Below are positions 33,250 to 44,958 of a stretch of DNA of 64,000 bases, in pieces. The notes under the pieces are model-generated. The model made no database searches. It was not told the DNA's origin and saw only the letters and a program-made list of their open reading frames with translations. Origin of the DNA: Stomoxys calcitrans (Eukaryota; Arthropoda; Insecta; Diptera; Muscidae); the NCBI RefSeq assembly GCF_963082655.1, contig NC_081552.1:127009494-127073493 (forward strand). The letters run 5' to 3'. The position numbers were made by a program, and so were the translations under genes. Position 1 is the stretch's first letter. Every line of letters starts with the position of its first letter.

Positions 33250-35574
33250 ATCTGTCAAGGATGAGAATACCCTTTATCAATGAACCCATTATGTAATCGC
33301 GCTGAACGTCATAATTTTGGAAGTATGGCGGCCTAATTAGTTTGTGTCCCCAAACGATATAATCAGACTGTGATCTATTAGGTCATTATGATTGGTCGAC
33401 TGTTTTGGGGAGAGGTGGTCTCTATGTATATGAGCAGTATAAAGATATCAGATACACAGTCCACATCCTTATACCTTTCATTTGAACTCCAAATTGCCAT
33501 GATTGGTGTATACAGCCGTTTGGTGGAGGGCGTCCATAGCAGGGTTGTGCGCCACACCCCTTTTGCCACTTGAGCACATATTTGGATGATACACTCCACT
33601 CAAAATTATATATCATTTGATCCCACATTATTCTAATGGGTCAAATAAACTATTGGAGGCTATTTAATGTCATGTGTCATATTCGTAATCTGCTCTCAAA
33701 TGCCTTTCAGTTGAGTTTCATCAAGCTATGATAAAGTAATATTCCCATTATCAGGAATGGGGCGACCATCAATTACTTGGACCTCATTTTTTTATGCTAC
33801 GAAAATAGTATATCGCTTGACTTACAATTTAACAATATAAGTGCCTTTGTCCGAATCCCATATGATCTTTATTGGTCTACGAATTTAAGTTTGGATGTAA
33901 GGTGTACTCCCAGATACATGGCCCTGAAAAAATATCAGCATCGTGCTCTTCTCTCAAATACCATTTATTTAAACCCCATATTGCCATTGGGGTTTGTATT
34001 GGGGAAGGGGTGATTCCCAAAATACATGGTCCTAAATTTGGTTAACAAATTCGTATTCTACTCGCAAATACCTTTATTTGAGCCCCATTTTGCGATGGTC
34101 ATTAAAAAAATTTTGGGAAAGGGGTTGACCCCCAGAAAATTGGTCCCGAAAGTGGGTATCAATTCTTGCTCTACCCCCAATACCTTTCATTTAAGCTCCA
34201 CATTGACATGGTCGCTATATATGACCGATTTAGGGGTGTTTCGGGGATTAGGGTGGTCGCCCAAACACAAAGCCCGGAAAATATATCAGCAACGTGCTCT
34301 ATTCTCATATATCTATATATAATTTATTTGAACCCCATATTGCCATTGCCCTCAAAATTGGATATCAAATTCGTTTTCTAATCTCATTTAAATTCTTTAT
34401 TGCAAAAGTCAGCAAATATGTCTGGTTTGGGGTATTGGCCCGTAAAACTATGAATATTTAGCTCCACTCTCTTTAGGACCCAAAATGTCTTGGTGAGCAA
34501 ATATCAGATACGTGGTCTACTCCCACATACTTTTAATTTGAGCCATATTTCCATAGTCGCCAAAAATGACCGGCTTGGGGGGTGTTTTGGGGAATGGGCG
34601 GCCACTCAGTGAGTTGACCTTGAAAATATATATCGGATTCGTGTTCCACTTTAAAAACCCTCTCATTTGAGCCTCATATTGCAATAATCAGAAAATACTT
34701 ACTTTTTGGGTGGTGTTGTGGGGTTGGCGTGCCCCATAGACACTTTTCCCGAATATTGATATCAGATTTGTGCTTTACTCCCAAAGACCTTTCATTTGAG
34801 CCCCATATGGCTATGGTCGTAAATTTGTCCCCTTTGGGGGAGGTTTTTGGGGAGAGGCGGCCCCCCAAACACTTGGTCCCATATTTGGATATCAGATTCG
34901 TATTCTACATTCAAATACCTTTTATTTAAGCCCCATATTCCCATGGTCAGTAAATAATTCCTGTTTGGAGGGTGTTTTGGGGAAGGAGTAGACCCCCAGA
35001 AACGTGGTCCCACATTTGAATATCAGATTCGTCTTCTACTCGCAAATACCTTTCATTTGAGTCCCATATTGGCATGGTCGGGTAATATGTCCGATTTAGG
35101 GGTGTTTTGGGGTGTTCCCCCTAACACTTTGTTCGACAATTGGATATCAGATGCGTTTTCTTATCCTAAATACCTTTCATTTGTGTCCCATATTGTCGTG
35201 ATTGGTTTAAATATATGTTTGGTAGGGTTTAGGGTGAGGCGGCCCACCTAGTTGCTCCATCCGAAATTTGAATACCAAATTTTTATTTTTAGGGTACTAT
35301 ATAAGAGCATACACAATATCCCTTAAATCGCACCACCCACCTCCGAGATCTGGCGTTTCTGAAAATTATTGTAAGGGGGAGGGTCCGCCCCCCCCCTTCA
35401 GATATCAAAAAATGTAGTACCCTATTTTCACCACGGGGTCATTATGCACCATCTGGGAAAATTTCAAGAAAATCGATTCAGCCGTTTCTGAGTCTATAAG
35501 GAACACACAAACATACAAACAAACCGACAAACAAACACAAATTAATTTTTATTTTATATAAGATACAACATCAT
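33250..35574 (+). repeat. Family A element, long copy
   Basis: About a dozen internal units with CATTTGAGCCCCATATTGCCATGG, GGGGTGTTTTGGGG and CAGATTCGTATTCTACTC blocks, ending in the standard A tail: TTCAGCCGTTTCTGAGTC, the ACAAACAAACC run and a final ATTTTATATAAGAT. Unlike most A tails here, it carries no B insertion, so it shows the intact 3' end. The 5' boundary is diffuse. Small frames across it are incidental. Confidence 0.78.
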
Positions 35575-35850
35575 CATGTGACATACCGTGAGATAGGAAC
35601 ATCCTTGGGCATTTCTTCCACCGGCATACACTCAATATTTCATTAACAACTTGACGAAAAAAAAGGTTTGTTCTCATTGGATTCCGCACAAATTGACAAT
35701 CGTTCAAAAATGCTCATGTCGATAAGTGCGAAGAAACGTTGGGAACGAAACGGAGCACTATGCGTATGGTCCCGAAACAAAACAACAGTCGACCGGGTGG
35801 GTCTTTGAAGCAGCTAAAAATATTTCAACAAAAGCGAATTAAAAAAAGAA
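35575..35850. other. Unassigned
   Basis: Follows the A tail. No transposon end or reading frame of note; the AAACAAAACAACAGTCGACC region is not recognised. Confidence 0.4.
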
Positions 35851-36480
35851 ATTCATTAAAATTTTGACTTTAGAAAAAATTTATTTGAAATGCTGTCTTT
35901 AGAAAAAATTTATTAAAATTTTGTCCTTAAATATTGTCGTTGAAATTTTAGTTCTAGAAAAATTTCATTATCTTTAGAATAAGTTTAGTTAAAATTTTGT
36001 CTTTAGAAACACTTTATTAAAAGTTTGCCTTTAGAACAAAATTCATTGAAATTTTGTCTTTAGGAAAAATTTGATAGACTTTTTTTTGGTCGGAATTTTG
36101 TGTTTGGTTATTAGAATGCAGTCTTTAGAAAAAATCTCAGGAATTTTGTCCTTAAAGAACATTTCATCGAAATTTGTCTTTAGAAATTACGTCATTAAAA
36201 ATTTTTCTTCAGAAAAAAATTTTAAAAATGTCGAAAAAATTTTGTTCTAAATAACTTTCTCTGAAATATTGTCTTTAAAAATGTCCTTGGAATTTAATGT
36301 TTAGATTTTTTTTTAAATTTGGCTTTAGAAATATTTGGTTGAAAATTTCTACATAAAAATTGCATTAAAATTTTGTCTTAAGAAATCACTTCATTGAAAT
36401 TGTGTATGTATTTGGAAATAATTTCATAAAAGTTTTATGTTTGGAAAAAATTTCATTTAATTTTTTATTTCAGGACAAAA
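35851..36480 (+). repeat. Degenerate ~30-36 bp minisatellite
   Basis: A motif close to TTCATTGAAATTTTGTCTTTAGAAAAAAT recurs with variation about 18 times (for example 35,876, 35,900, 36,040, 36,120 and 36,180). Spacing is irregular. Confidence 0.7.
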
Positions 36481-36715
36481 ATTGTTCTATTGTTTAGTGA
36501 AAATGTAACTTTTTTGTTTTTCCATTTGTATGCTGCATATCCTGCAATGGAAATTTAAGTTTACTAAAAATTTTCACACGTTTTCTGAATGAGCTCAGTT
36601 TCGAACAGTTTGAAAGCTCATTTGAAGGCCCATTAATCGCTTTGTGGTGACTCCTGGACACTTTAGTGAAAATTTACTGCCAAAACTTTTCCTAGCACAG
36701 TTAGCAAAGCTATTT
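36481..36715. other. Unassigned AT-rich spacer
   Basis: Nothing recognised between the minisatellite and B13. Confidence 0.4.
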
Positions 36716-37730
36716 TATACCCCCCACCATAGGATGGGGGTATACTAATTTCGTCATTTTGTTTGTAACACCTTGAAATATGCATCTAAGACCAGATAAA
36801 GTATATATATTCTTGATCGTGTTGATATTTTTAGTCGAACTAGCCATGTCCGTCCGTCTGTCCGCCCGTCCGTCTGTCTGTCGAAAGCACGCTAACTTTC
36901 GAAGGAGTAAAGCTAGCCGTTTGAAATTTTGCACAAATACTTCTTATTGTTGTAGGTCGGTTGGTATTGTAAATGGGCCATATCGGCTCATGTTTTGATA
37001 TAGCTGCCATATAAACCGATCTTGGGTCTTGACTTCTTGAGTCTCTAGAGTGCGCAATTCTTATCCCCTTAGTTTTGTTATGATATCCAACAACTGTGTT
37101 AATTATGGTCCAAATCGGTCCATAACCTGATATAGCTGCCATATAAACCGATCTTGGGTCTTGACTTCTTGAGCCTCTAGAGGGGGCAATTCTCGTCCGA
37201 TTTAACTGAAATTTTGCACGTTGTGTTTCGCTATCACTTGCAACATTTGTGCGAAGCATGGTCCAAATCGGTTCATAACCTAGTATATATGATATGTAAA
37301 CCCATCTTGTGTCTTGAGCTATTAGAAGCCGCAATTCTTGTCCGATTTGACTGATATTTTGCAAGTTGTTGTTGTTGTTTTGAAATCACTTCCAACATTT
37401 GTACGATGTATGGTCCAAATCGGTTCATAACCTGGTATAGGTACCACATATACCGATCTCGGGTCTTGACTTTTTGAGCTTTTAGAAGCCGCAATTCTTA
37501 CCCGATTTGACTGTAATTTTGCAGGTGGGGTTTAGGCATCACTTCCAACATTTGTGCGAAGTATGTTCAAAATCGGTACATGACCTGATATAGCTGCCAT
37601 ATAAACTTGATTTCTTGAGCCTCCAGAGAGCGCAATTCTCATCCGATTTGGCACAAATCTTGTACGATGGATTCTCTCATGGTCTTCAACATACGTGTGC
37701 AATATGATCTTAATCGATCACGATATCACT
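36716..37730 (+). mobile_element. Family B element B13, 3' truncated
   Basis: TATACCCCCCACCATAGGATGGGGG, the GTCY tract (36,847-36,882) and six internal units, breaking off at CACGATATCACTTCC before the 3' end. The 174-residue antisense frame is a repeat artefact. It abuts the 3' end of a Jockey/CR1-type element. Confidence 0.72.
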
Positions 37731-37734
37731 TCCA

Positions 37735-38250
37735 AAAGTTTTTTATCAGTGCAATACGCCTCTGGAATACCCTTCCCAATAATATCTAAGCTATAAGTAA
37801 CTAAAAACAGTTTAAATCATCGATTTTTAACCATTTTTAATCTTTTTAACATATTCAATCTTTTTCTAAACAATTTATGAACAATTCTAATCAGTTTAAC
37901 CATTTGTAATATAAGTTAAACAAAAATTTCACCAAATTTATTTATTTAATTTAACCCCTTTTCTGGTATATATTGTTGAAATGCGAAAATGCATATGTAC
38001 TTAAAATTTACTATATAGTTATTTTATACAATTTTTAAACTTCTTTTTTCTCTTTTACTAATTTTATCTCTGTTATTTTCTTTGTTGCCTTCAATTTGTT
38101 AAAATTAAAATCTATCACTTAATTTTTTCTTTATAACTAAGTTGCAAATCAAAACTGTGCGATTACCTTCCCCATACTTTATATAAGACCTAGTCTTTTG
38201 TATGGGTATTATCATCATAATAAAAACAAGTAAAAGCGTGCTAAGTTCGG
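37735..38250 (+). pseudogene. 3' end of a third Jockey/CR1-type element (J3)
   Basis: TTTATCAGTGCAATACGCCT reads F-I-S-A-I-R-L-W-N-T-L-P-N-N-I-stop, the conserved C-terminal segment of Jockey/CR1 RTs (compare FIFAVRLWNSLPNDL near 53,010). An AT-rich 3' UTR runs to GGGTATTATCATCATAATAAAA. The last part, up to AAATACAAATACAAATATG, lies beyond the B insertion at 38,226. Only its last ~130 bp are present in the left arm (32,430-32,577). Confidence 0.62.
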
Positions 38251-39522
38251 CCGGACCGAATCTTATATACCCTCCACCATGGATCGCATTTGTCGAGTTC
38301 TTTTCCCGGCATCTCTTCTTAGGCAAAAAAAGGATATAAGAAAAGATTTCCTCTGCTATTAGAGCGATATCAAGAAATGGTCCGGTTTGGACCACAATTA
38401 AATTACATGTTGGAGAACTGTGTAAAATGTCAGCCAATTCGAATAAGAATTGCACCCTTTGGGGGCTCAAGAAAATAGAGAGATCGATTTATATGGGAGC
38501 TGTATTGGGCTATAGACCGATTCTGATCATAATAAACACGTATGTTGATGGTTATGAGAGGATCCGTAGTACAAAATTTCAGGCAAATCGGATAATAATA
38601 GCGACCACTAGAGGCTCAAGAAGTCAAGTCCCCAGATCTGTTTATATGACAGCTATATCAGGTTATAAACCGATTTGAACCACACTTGGTAGAGTTGTTG
38701 GATATCATAACAAAACACTTCGTGCAAAAATGCATTCAAATCGGATAAGAATTGCGCTTTCTAGAGGCTCAAGAAGTCAAGACCCAAGATCGGTTTATAC
38801 GACAGCTATATCAGGTTATGAACCGATTTGAACCATACTTGGCGCAGTTATTGGATATAATAACAAAACACGTCGTGCAAAATTTCATTCCAATCGGATA
38901 AGAATTGCGCACTCTAGAGGCTTAAGAAGTCAAGACCCAAGATCGGTTTATATGACAGCTATATCAGGTTATGGACCAATTTGAACCATACTTGGCACAG
39001 TTGTTGGATATCATAACAAAACACGTAATGCAAAATTTCATTCCAATCGGATAAGAATTGCGCACTCTAGAGGCTCAAGAATTCAAGACCCAAGATCGGT
39101 TTATATGGCAGCTATATCAGGTTATGGACCGATTTGAATCATACTTGACGCAGTTTTTGGATATCATAGCGAAACACGTCGTGCAAAATTTCATTCCAAT
39201 CGGATAAGAATTGAACACTCTAGAGGCTCAAAAAATCAAAACCCAAGATCGCTTTATATGGCAGCTATATCAAAACATGGACCGATATGGCCCATTTACA
39301 ATACCAACCGACCTACACTAATAAGAAGTATTTGTGCAAAATTTCAAGCGGCTAGCTTTACTCCTTCGGAAGTTAGCGTGCTTTCGACAGGCAGACGGAC
39401 GGACGGACAGACGGACGGACATGGCTAGAACGACATAAAATGTCGCGACTATCAAGAATATATATACTTTATGGGGTCTCAGACGAAATTAGTATACCCC
39501 CCATCTTATGGTGGAGGGTATA
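38226..39522 (-). mobile_element. Family B element in the right arm, with empty site in the left arm
   Basis: The left end is the inverse of a B 3' terminus (ACAAGTAAAAGCGTGC), the right end the inverse of a 5' terminus (GGTGGAGGGTATA). Flanks CATCATAATAAAA and ATAAATACAAATAC join perfectly in the left arm at 32,440-32,462 as CATAATAAAAATAAATAC (read on minus). The element thus entered a run of five T (A on this strand) without target duplication or deletion. Full set of internal units and inverted GTCY tract present. Confidence 0.92.
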
Positions 39523-39544
39523 ATAAATACAAATACAAATATGT

Positions 39545-40137
39545 ATGTGCACATTAAAGGACAAATTGGTAAGCTGTTTTTCCGATTCCAAAGAAAAACG
39601 TTTGAAAAAACTCCTGACGACAATCGAACTAAGAGACATGAAGCCGTCCGTGTTATTGAGCGCAATGCGAAATTTTTCCCAAGGTAAGATATCGAATGAG
39701 ATTTTAAAGCAACTTTGGATGCAGCGTCTTCCCGGTCAAACGAAGGCAATTCTGTCCGTCAACGACGACAGCTGGGATAAGCTTGCCACAAAATTTCCGC
39801 CGATTGCGCCGATTCAGAAGTGTGTGCTATTACACCTTCTAACAGCCGTCTTGAGGATACAGAGAGGATGCTGGAGAATCTCTGTGCAAATTACATCGCT
39901 TCGAAAAACTAAGTGGTCGTCCTTGGTAACAGACGGTTGTAGTCAAGAGATTTGTCGCCTGTTTGTTCGAGATGTAAAATCGAAAATCAGATTTTTGTTG
40001 GACACGGGAGCCGATTTGACTGTTTATTCTTTCAAAGTCCCAGCTACCTCCAGGCAGTCTGCTAATAGAACACCTATTCGAACATTTGGAACAAAAACGC
40101 TATCCAGTGATTTGGGTTTAAAACGTTCGTTCAAATA
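39545..40137 (+). pseudogene. Gypsy gag capsid end and protease, right arm (197-codon open frame)
   Basis: Open frame with capsid C-terminal motifs (SDSKEKRLKKLLTTIELRD, residues ~14-33; LKQLWMQRLPGQTKAI, ~60-75) and protease RLFVRDVKSKIRFLLDTGAD with Asp-Thr-Gly at residues ~156-158. The stretch between (residues ~95-125) is probably out of frame. The gag N terminus is missing: the copy begins at the J3 3' end. Confidence 0.75.
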
Positions 40138-40693
40138 GAACTTCGTTATTGCTAACATTAAGAAGACAATTATTGAATCAGATTTTCTTGGAAAATATGG
40201 ACTACTAATTGACATTAAGAACAATAGCTTGATAGATCCAACTCGAAACTATGCTGTAAAGGTTCCATTGCCTCTGTAAATGACTTTTTCGTTATTTACG
40301 TCAGACTTCTCATCAATTATCTAGGTTTCATGCAGGCCAAGACGTCTTACACCTGAAAATCTGTTAATAGTGAAAAAAGTATTTGAGGAAAAGGTGAAAC
40401 TGGGAATATGTAGACCGTCGAATAGCAGTTGATCTAGTCCGCTTTATATGGAAAGTTGCTCCCGTGTGGAGATTACCGAGGTCTGAACGCTCAAACTATT
40501 CCAGATCGGTACGCCGTACCGCATATCCACTACTTCGGCACTCTTCTCGATGGCAAGAAAATATTCAGCACAATCAACTTGGTGAAAGCATATCATCATA
40601 TTCCTGTGGCACAAGATGACATCAAGAAGACCACAGTAATTACCCCATACGCCGGCTAGAGACTTGGGTTTTGTATATGTCTATATTGATGAT
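40138..40693 (+). pseudogene. Gypsy protease end and RT start, right arm
   Basis: IKKTIIESDFLGKYGLLIDI (after a frame change), then VKKVFEEKVKLGI, CGDYRGLNAQTIPDRYAVPH and STINLVKAYHHIPVAQDD, then GVYIDD interrupted by the poly-T of J2. A 16-bp deletion after TTTATATGG (~40,450) removes part of the KKSNGKL box still seen in the left arm. Confidence 0.78.
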
Positions 40694-43250
40694 ATTTTTT
40701 TTTTTTTTTTTTTTTATTTTATTTATTTGTCTACAGATATTATAATCCTTACAGACTAGACTGTATACAATATATACAAACTAAGCTTAATAACTACGAA
40801 TTCAGCAAAATAATAATCTTTTTCTTTAAAGAATATTTGTTTTCGCACAGATCTATATTATTGTAAAATTTGTTAAATTCAACACATAAACGCCTAAATG
40901 GGTCATTGTTCGCAAAATTCGTACGATAGTATTCAACATGAAGAAGATTAAAATTTCGTGAAGGTCTCAGCGGCACGTTCAAGTAGATGTGGTCCAACAG
41001 AAACTCCGATTTCAAATTTCCGTTTAGTATATTTAACATGAAATTCACATTCAGCATTGTACGCCGACTTTCCAACGAAGGCAATTTGATCAAATTTAAT
41101 CTTTCTTTATAAGATGGTAAAGTATTAAATGTCCAGTTACGTCTACGTAAGCAGAATAACACGAACTGTTTTTGCACAGACTCAATTAAATTGCAGTGGA
41201 TTTTATAATTTGGGCACCATATTATAGAACCATACTCCAGTATCGGTCGAACAAGGGATGTGTGTAGATTTCTTGTGACGATTGGATCAACAAACTCTTT
41301 GCTCCAACGCTTAACAAATCCTAAAGAACCATAGGCTTTATTGATCGTCAAAGATATATGTGATCTATAGTTTAACCTTTGATCTAACAAGAAGCCAAGA
41401 TCCATGATCGGTTCCACAGTTTCTAGGGGCGAACCGTTTATAGAGTAAATTGTTGTTAGATGATTTAATCTGTAAAACGATATATGTTTACATTTTTTTA
41501 TGTTCAATTCCATTAGATTCAGTTGACACCAATCGTATAATCGGTCAAGGTCGGATTGTAGTTTCAGTTGATCTGTGTCATTTTGAATGGTTTTGAAAAG
41601 TTTAACATCGTCTGCATACATAAGTACTCGAGAGAAAGTGGCAGTGGATGGTAGATCATTAATAAATAATGAAAACAAAATAGGCCCAAGATGACTACCT
41701 TGTGGGACTCCAGATAAAACATCAATAGTTTTAGAAACAGAATTATTAAATTTTACAGTTTGGGTGAATTAGACAGGTAATTTGATATCCATGCTAGCAA
41801 CGAGTCTGAAAACCCCAGGAGGTCTAGCTTGTGTAATAGAAGACTATGATTTACCTTATCAAAAGCCTTGCTAAAATCAGTATATATAACGTCAGTTTGC
41901 AAACGATTTATAAATCCTTCGTTTACAATTGTAGTTAATTCCAAAACATTTGTTACAGTTGAGTATGATTTACGAAATCCATGCTGATATCGTGATAACA
42001 GTGAAGAAACTTGATGAGACAGTGAGTCAGTGATGATTTTTTCAAGAAGTTTCGGAATAGCGCTAAGCTTTGCGATTCCTCTGTAGTTGGTAGCAGATTT
42101 ACATCCACTTTTAAACAGGGGTATAATGAAAGAATTTTTCCATAATGGAGGGAAATATTGTTTCCGTAAAGATTCATTAAACAATATTGAGAGAACACCG
42201 GACAGGGAATTTGCGCAGTGCTTAAGAATATTGCTAGGGATACCATCTGGACCTGGATTGTAGGAACATTTCATATTCCTCAAATAATGCTGTACAGTAT
42301 AAGATGTTGTTAGTGGAACAGATATCGTGCTATTTCCGTAGAAGCTTTGAGGGGGGCTCATTAGTTTTATTATTTGTTTTCCGGGAATAAGTAGTGGCAA
42401 AGAAGTCTGCAAACATATTGCTGATGGAAAGGTCATCATCCGCTTCGATGGCTCCAAATTTCAAAACTTTTGGAAAAGTATTCGACCGATGTTTAGAGTT
42501 TACAAATTTATAAAAAGACTTAGGGTTTACTTGTAGTTGACTTTTTATATTTGACAAATAAGTGTTGTATGAGATCTTATTGCAGATGTTATATTCAGAA
42601 CGAACAACAGAGTATTTGGAAAAGTCCATCGCAGTACCAGTTTTCTTATACTTTTTATATAGTTTATTTTTTCTATTCTTCAAGTTGCGCAGTTTGTTAT
42701 TATTCCAAGGTGGCCCATTACCAATGAAATTACATTTAACAGGAACGGATTTCTGGATACAACCCTTAAGAATATCATAAAATATAACAATCGACTCATC
42801 CAAATCATTTAATGGAAGTGATTCTTGCCAATCAACTTCGGATATAAGAGTATTAAGTTTTTTGTAATCAGTTTTCGAAAAAGCATAAATACTATCAATA
42901 TTAGACAATCGTGTTTTGCGAAGGAAAGAGGTAGAAAGGTTGACATCAACTTGAATAGTAGGATGAAATACATCCTCCGGACTAGTAATTGCGTTTGTTC
43001 TTTGTAGCGAAGTTTGCATAGGTTCAGTGGTAAATAGTAAATCCAACATCTTATCATTAGCGTTGAAAATTCTATTAATTTGGCATAAACCAGTATTCAA
43101 AATTGTTTCAATAAATTCCACAACAATACCATTTTTTGTGACGGGTAATAAATAGTTTGTATCAGTATTTTACTTCCAATGAATAGATGGTAAATTGAAA
43201 TCTTGTGGTAGCTTCCACCAGCATCAAAGAACACAAGCAACATATCCGCA
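40694..43250 (-). mobile_element. Jockey/CR1-type retrotransposon J2, nested in gypsy (twin of J1)
   Basis: Same insertion point, same 3' poly-A (here poly-T at 40,695-40,715) and same 5' truncation as J1. It retains 32 bp near 43,145-43,176 that J1 has lost (frame DFNLPSIHWK, the endonuclease Asn motif, then a stop) and 8 bp near 42,447. Confidence 0.85.
40794..43121 (-). pseudogene. J2 endonuclease end and reverse transcriptase
   Basis: Three minus-strand frames: 43,121-42,330 (endonuclease end and linker to SNMFADFFATTYSRKTN), 42,457-41,753 (RT fingers to motif A) and 41,678-40,794 (MYADDVKLF, thumb, C terminus). The break between the second and third is a one-base loss near 41,768 (AATTCACCC for AATCGCACCC in J1). 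The break between the first and second is shared with J1. Confidence 0.85.
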
Positions 43251-43276
43251 AATTATTTGAAAAATTATGAATATTC

Positions 43277-43425
43277 GGACTCACTATCAATCTTAAGAAG
43301 TGTACTTTTGGAGTGCTTCCTTTCTTCGGTCCAATTGAATGAAGGAAGGAAGAAATTCAAAAGTACACTTCTTAAGATTGATAGTGCTTCCTTTCTTGGG
43401 TCAATTGGACCGAAGAAAGGAAGCA
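43277..43425. repeat. Compound hairpin between RT and RNase H (right arm)
   Basis: Mirror copy of 28,308-28,460: CACTATCAATCTTAAGAAGTG and GCTTCCTTTCTTCGGTCCAATTG with inverted partners. It replaces the missing C-terminal half of the gypsy RT. Confidence 0.85.
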
Positions 43426-43990
43426 AGCTTTCGAACTATGGAAGAAGCAATTAGCCGATGCAGTTCTATTAAGTTATCCTAGTGAGAATGGTCTTACTTC
43501 AATATGTAATGATGCCTCGGATTATGCTATGGGCGGCGTACAACAACAATTTATAAATAGTGCGTAGAAACTGCTTGGTTTTTATTTCAAGAAACTTATA
43601 TCGAATCAGACCAATTATAGTTCCTACGACTGCTTATTCCACATTGAAGCATATTCAATATTTCCTAGAAGGTCGACAATTTTGCATTTTTTCGGACCGC
43701 AAGCCGCTAATTTTGGCATTTAAGCAGAGGCCGGAAAAAGCATCTCCCAGGCAACTAAGACAACTGGACTATATTGGGCAATTCACTACCGACATTCGCC
43801 ATATACACGAAAAAAGACAACATTGTAGCCGACACCATGTCTCGCATACAAGCCAGTAATACTCCGCAATGTTTGGACTGTACAGTTTTGGCAAAGGAGC
43901 AAATTTCCGATGTCGAATTTAAATCTTTATTAGACAGCAAAACCTATTGCCTTGACTTAAAGTTGATCAAGAAGGATGGTCACTAGAATT
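43420..43990 (+). pseudogene. Gypsy RNase H region, right arm
   Basis: GPKKGSKLSNYGRSN-type frame, then DASDYAMGGVQQQFINSA and a stop, then HIQYFLEGRQFCIFSDRKPL, SPRQLRQLDYIGQFTTDI and HEKRQHCSRH. It is followed by the frame from 43,774 with KKDNIVADTMSRIQASNTPQ leading toward integrase. Three frames are needed to read it. Confidence 0.78.
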
Positions 43991-44040
43991 ACTGTGATAC
44001 TTCTGGCACTACAACGAGACCCTATGCTACGAAGTCCTTC

Positions 44041-44958
44041 AGAAGATTGGTATTTGATACTCTTCATAACCTATCGCATCCAGGTATTAAAGGCACAGTA
44101 GACTTAATTCGTTCGCGTTTCATATGGAAGTCTTTGAAGAAGGATGTGACAGAGTGGTGCAGCAGCTGCATGGAAAGGCTGCGCTCAAAATTACAGCTAC
44201 ATACCAAAGGTCCATTTGGAGAATTCAAATCACCATCGCAGCGATTCAAACACATACACATAGATATCGTTGGTCCATTGACTCCATGCCAAGTTTATAA
44301 GTATATTTTAACCTGTATTGACAGATTCACAAAGTGAACGGAAACCGTACCACTTCAAGATATCAGAGCGTAAGCTATTGCTTCAGCATTTGTGAGTCCA
44401 CGGATTTCTCGATTTGGCGTACCCAAAGAAATAGTTACGGACCAAGGAAAGCAATTTCAAAGAAGACTTATTCGTAAATAAGCTCTATTACTTGGATCAA
44501 GAGTAAAACACAAATCTCCACATCACCTACAAGCAAATGGACTCGTTGAAAGATGCATCGTACATTAAAATCAGCTTTGCGATGTCAAGGAGGTTCAAAT
44601 CGGGTAGAATCTTTACCTCTTTTTATGCTTGGTTTAAGATCTAGTGTTGTAGCTGATAGTAATGTTTCTTCTGTTGAAATGGTGTATGAATGTACATTGA
44701 CTCTATCAGGTGAACTTGTTGCTGATGCAAAACAGACTCAAGATGACACAGACTGGACTGTTAATTTCCGAAATAAATTCATTGGACTTAAGCCATTTGT
44801 CATTGGACTTTATTCCAGCAACAGAGAATACGTGAGTAATCAACTGAAGACGTGTCAATACGTGTTTTTGCGGTACGATGCGGCCAAGAAACCTTTGCAA
44901 CCCTCACATGATGGACCATATGAAGTTATATAAACAAACGACAAAATTTTCAACATTT
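44041..44958 (+). pseudogene. Gypsy integrase, right arm
   Basis: Frame 44,047-44,337: LSHPGIKG and EWCSSCMERL (zinc region), HIDIVGPLTPCQ (first Asp) and CIDRFTK followed by a stop. VTDQGKQFQ (second Asp, ~44,430) and ANGLVER (Glu, ~44,535) follow in broken frames. Then frame 44,553-44,933 has GSNRVESLPLFMLGLRSS, LSGELVADAKQTQDD and the C-terminal segment ending YEVI. All three catalytic acids are still recognisable, but stops lie between them. Confidence 0.8.

Larger units (their letters stand above)
38098..44958 (+). mobile_element. Right arm of the inverted block: dead Ty3/gypsy with nested J2 and a B element
   Basis: Opposite-orientation copy of 26,228-32,577. Order on the plus strand: J3 3' UTR, [B minus], gag, protease, RT, [J2 on minus], hairpin, RNase H, integrase. 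Without the B element it is ~5.56 kb; the left arm without its two tandem duplications is ~5.53 kb. A 16-bp deletion in RT (~40,450) is private to this arm. Both boundaries lie in non-matching DNA. Confidence 0.85.

Noticed and set aside
36840..37364. 174-codon minus-strand frame with repeated peptide blocks
   Set aside because: It follows the B internal repeat units and recurs in other B copies with stops at different places; no start context or family.
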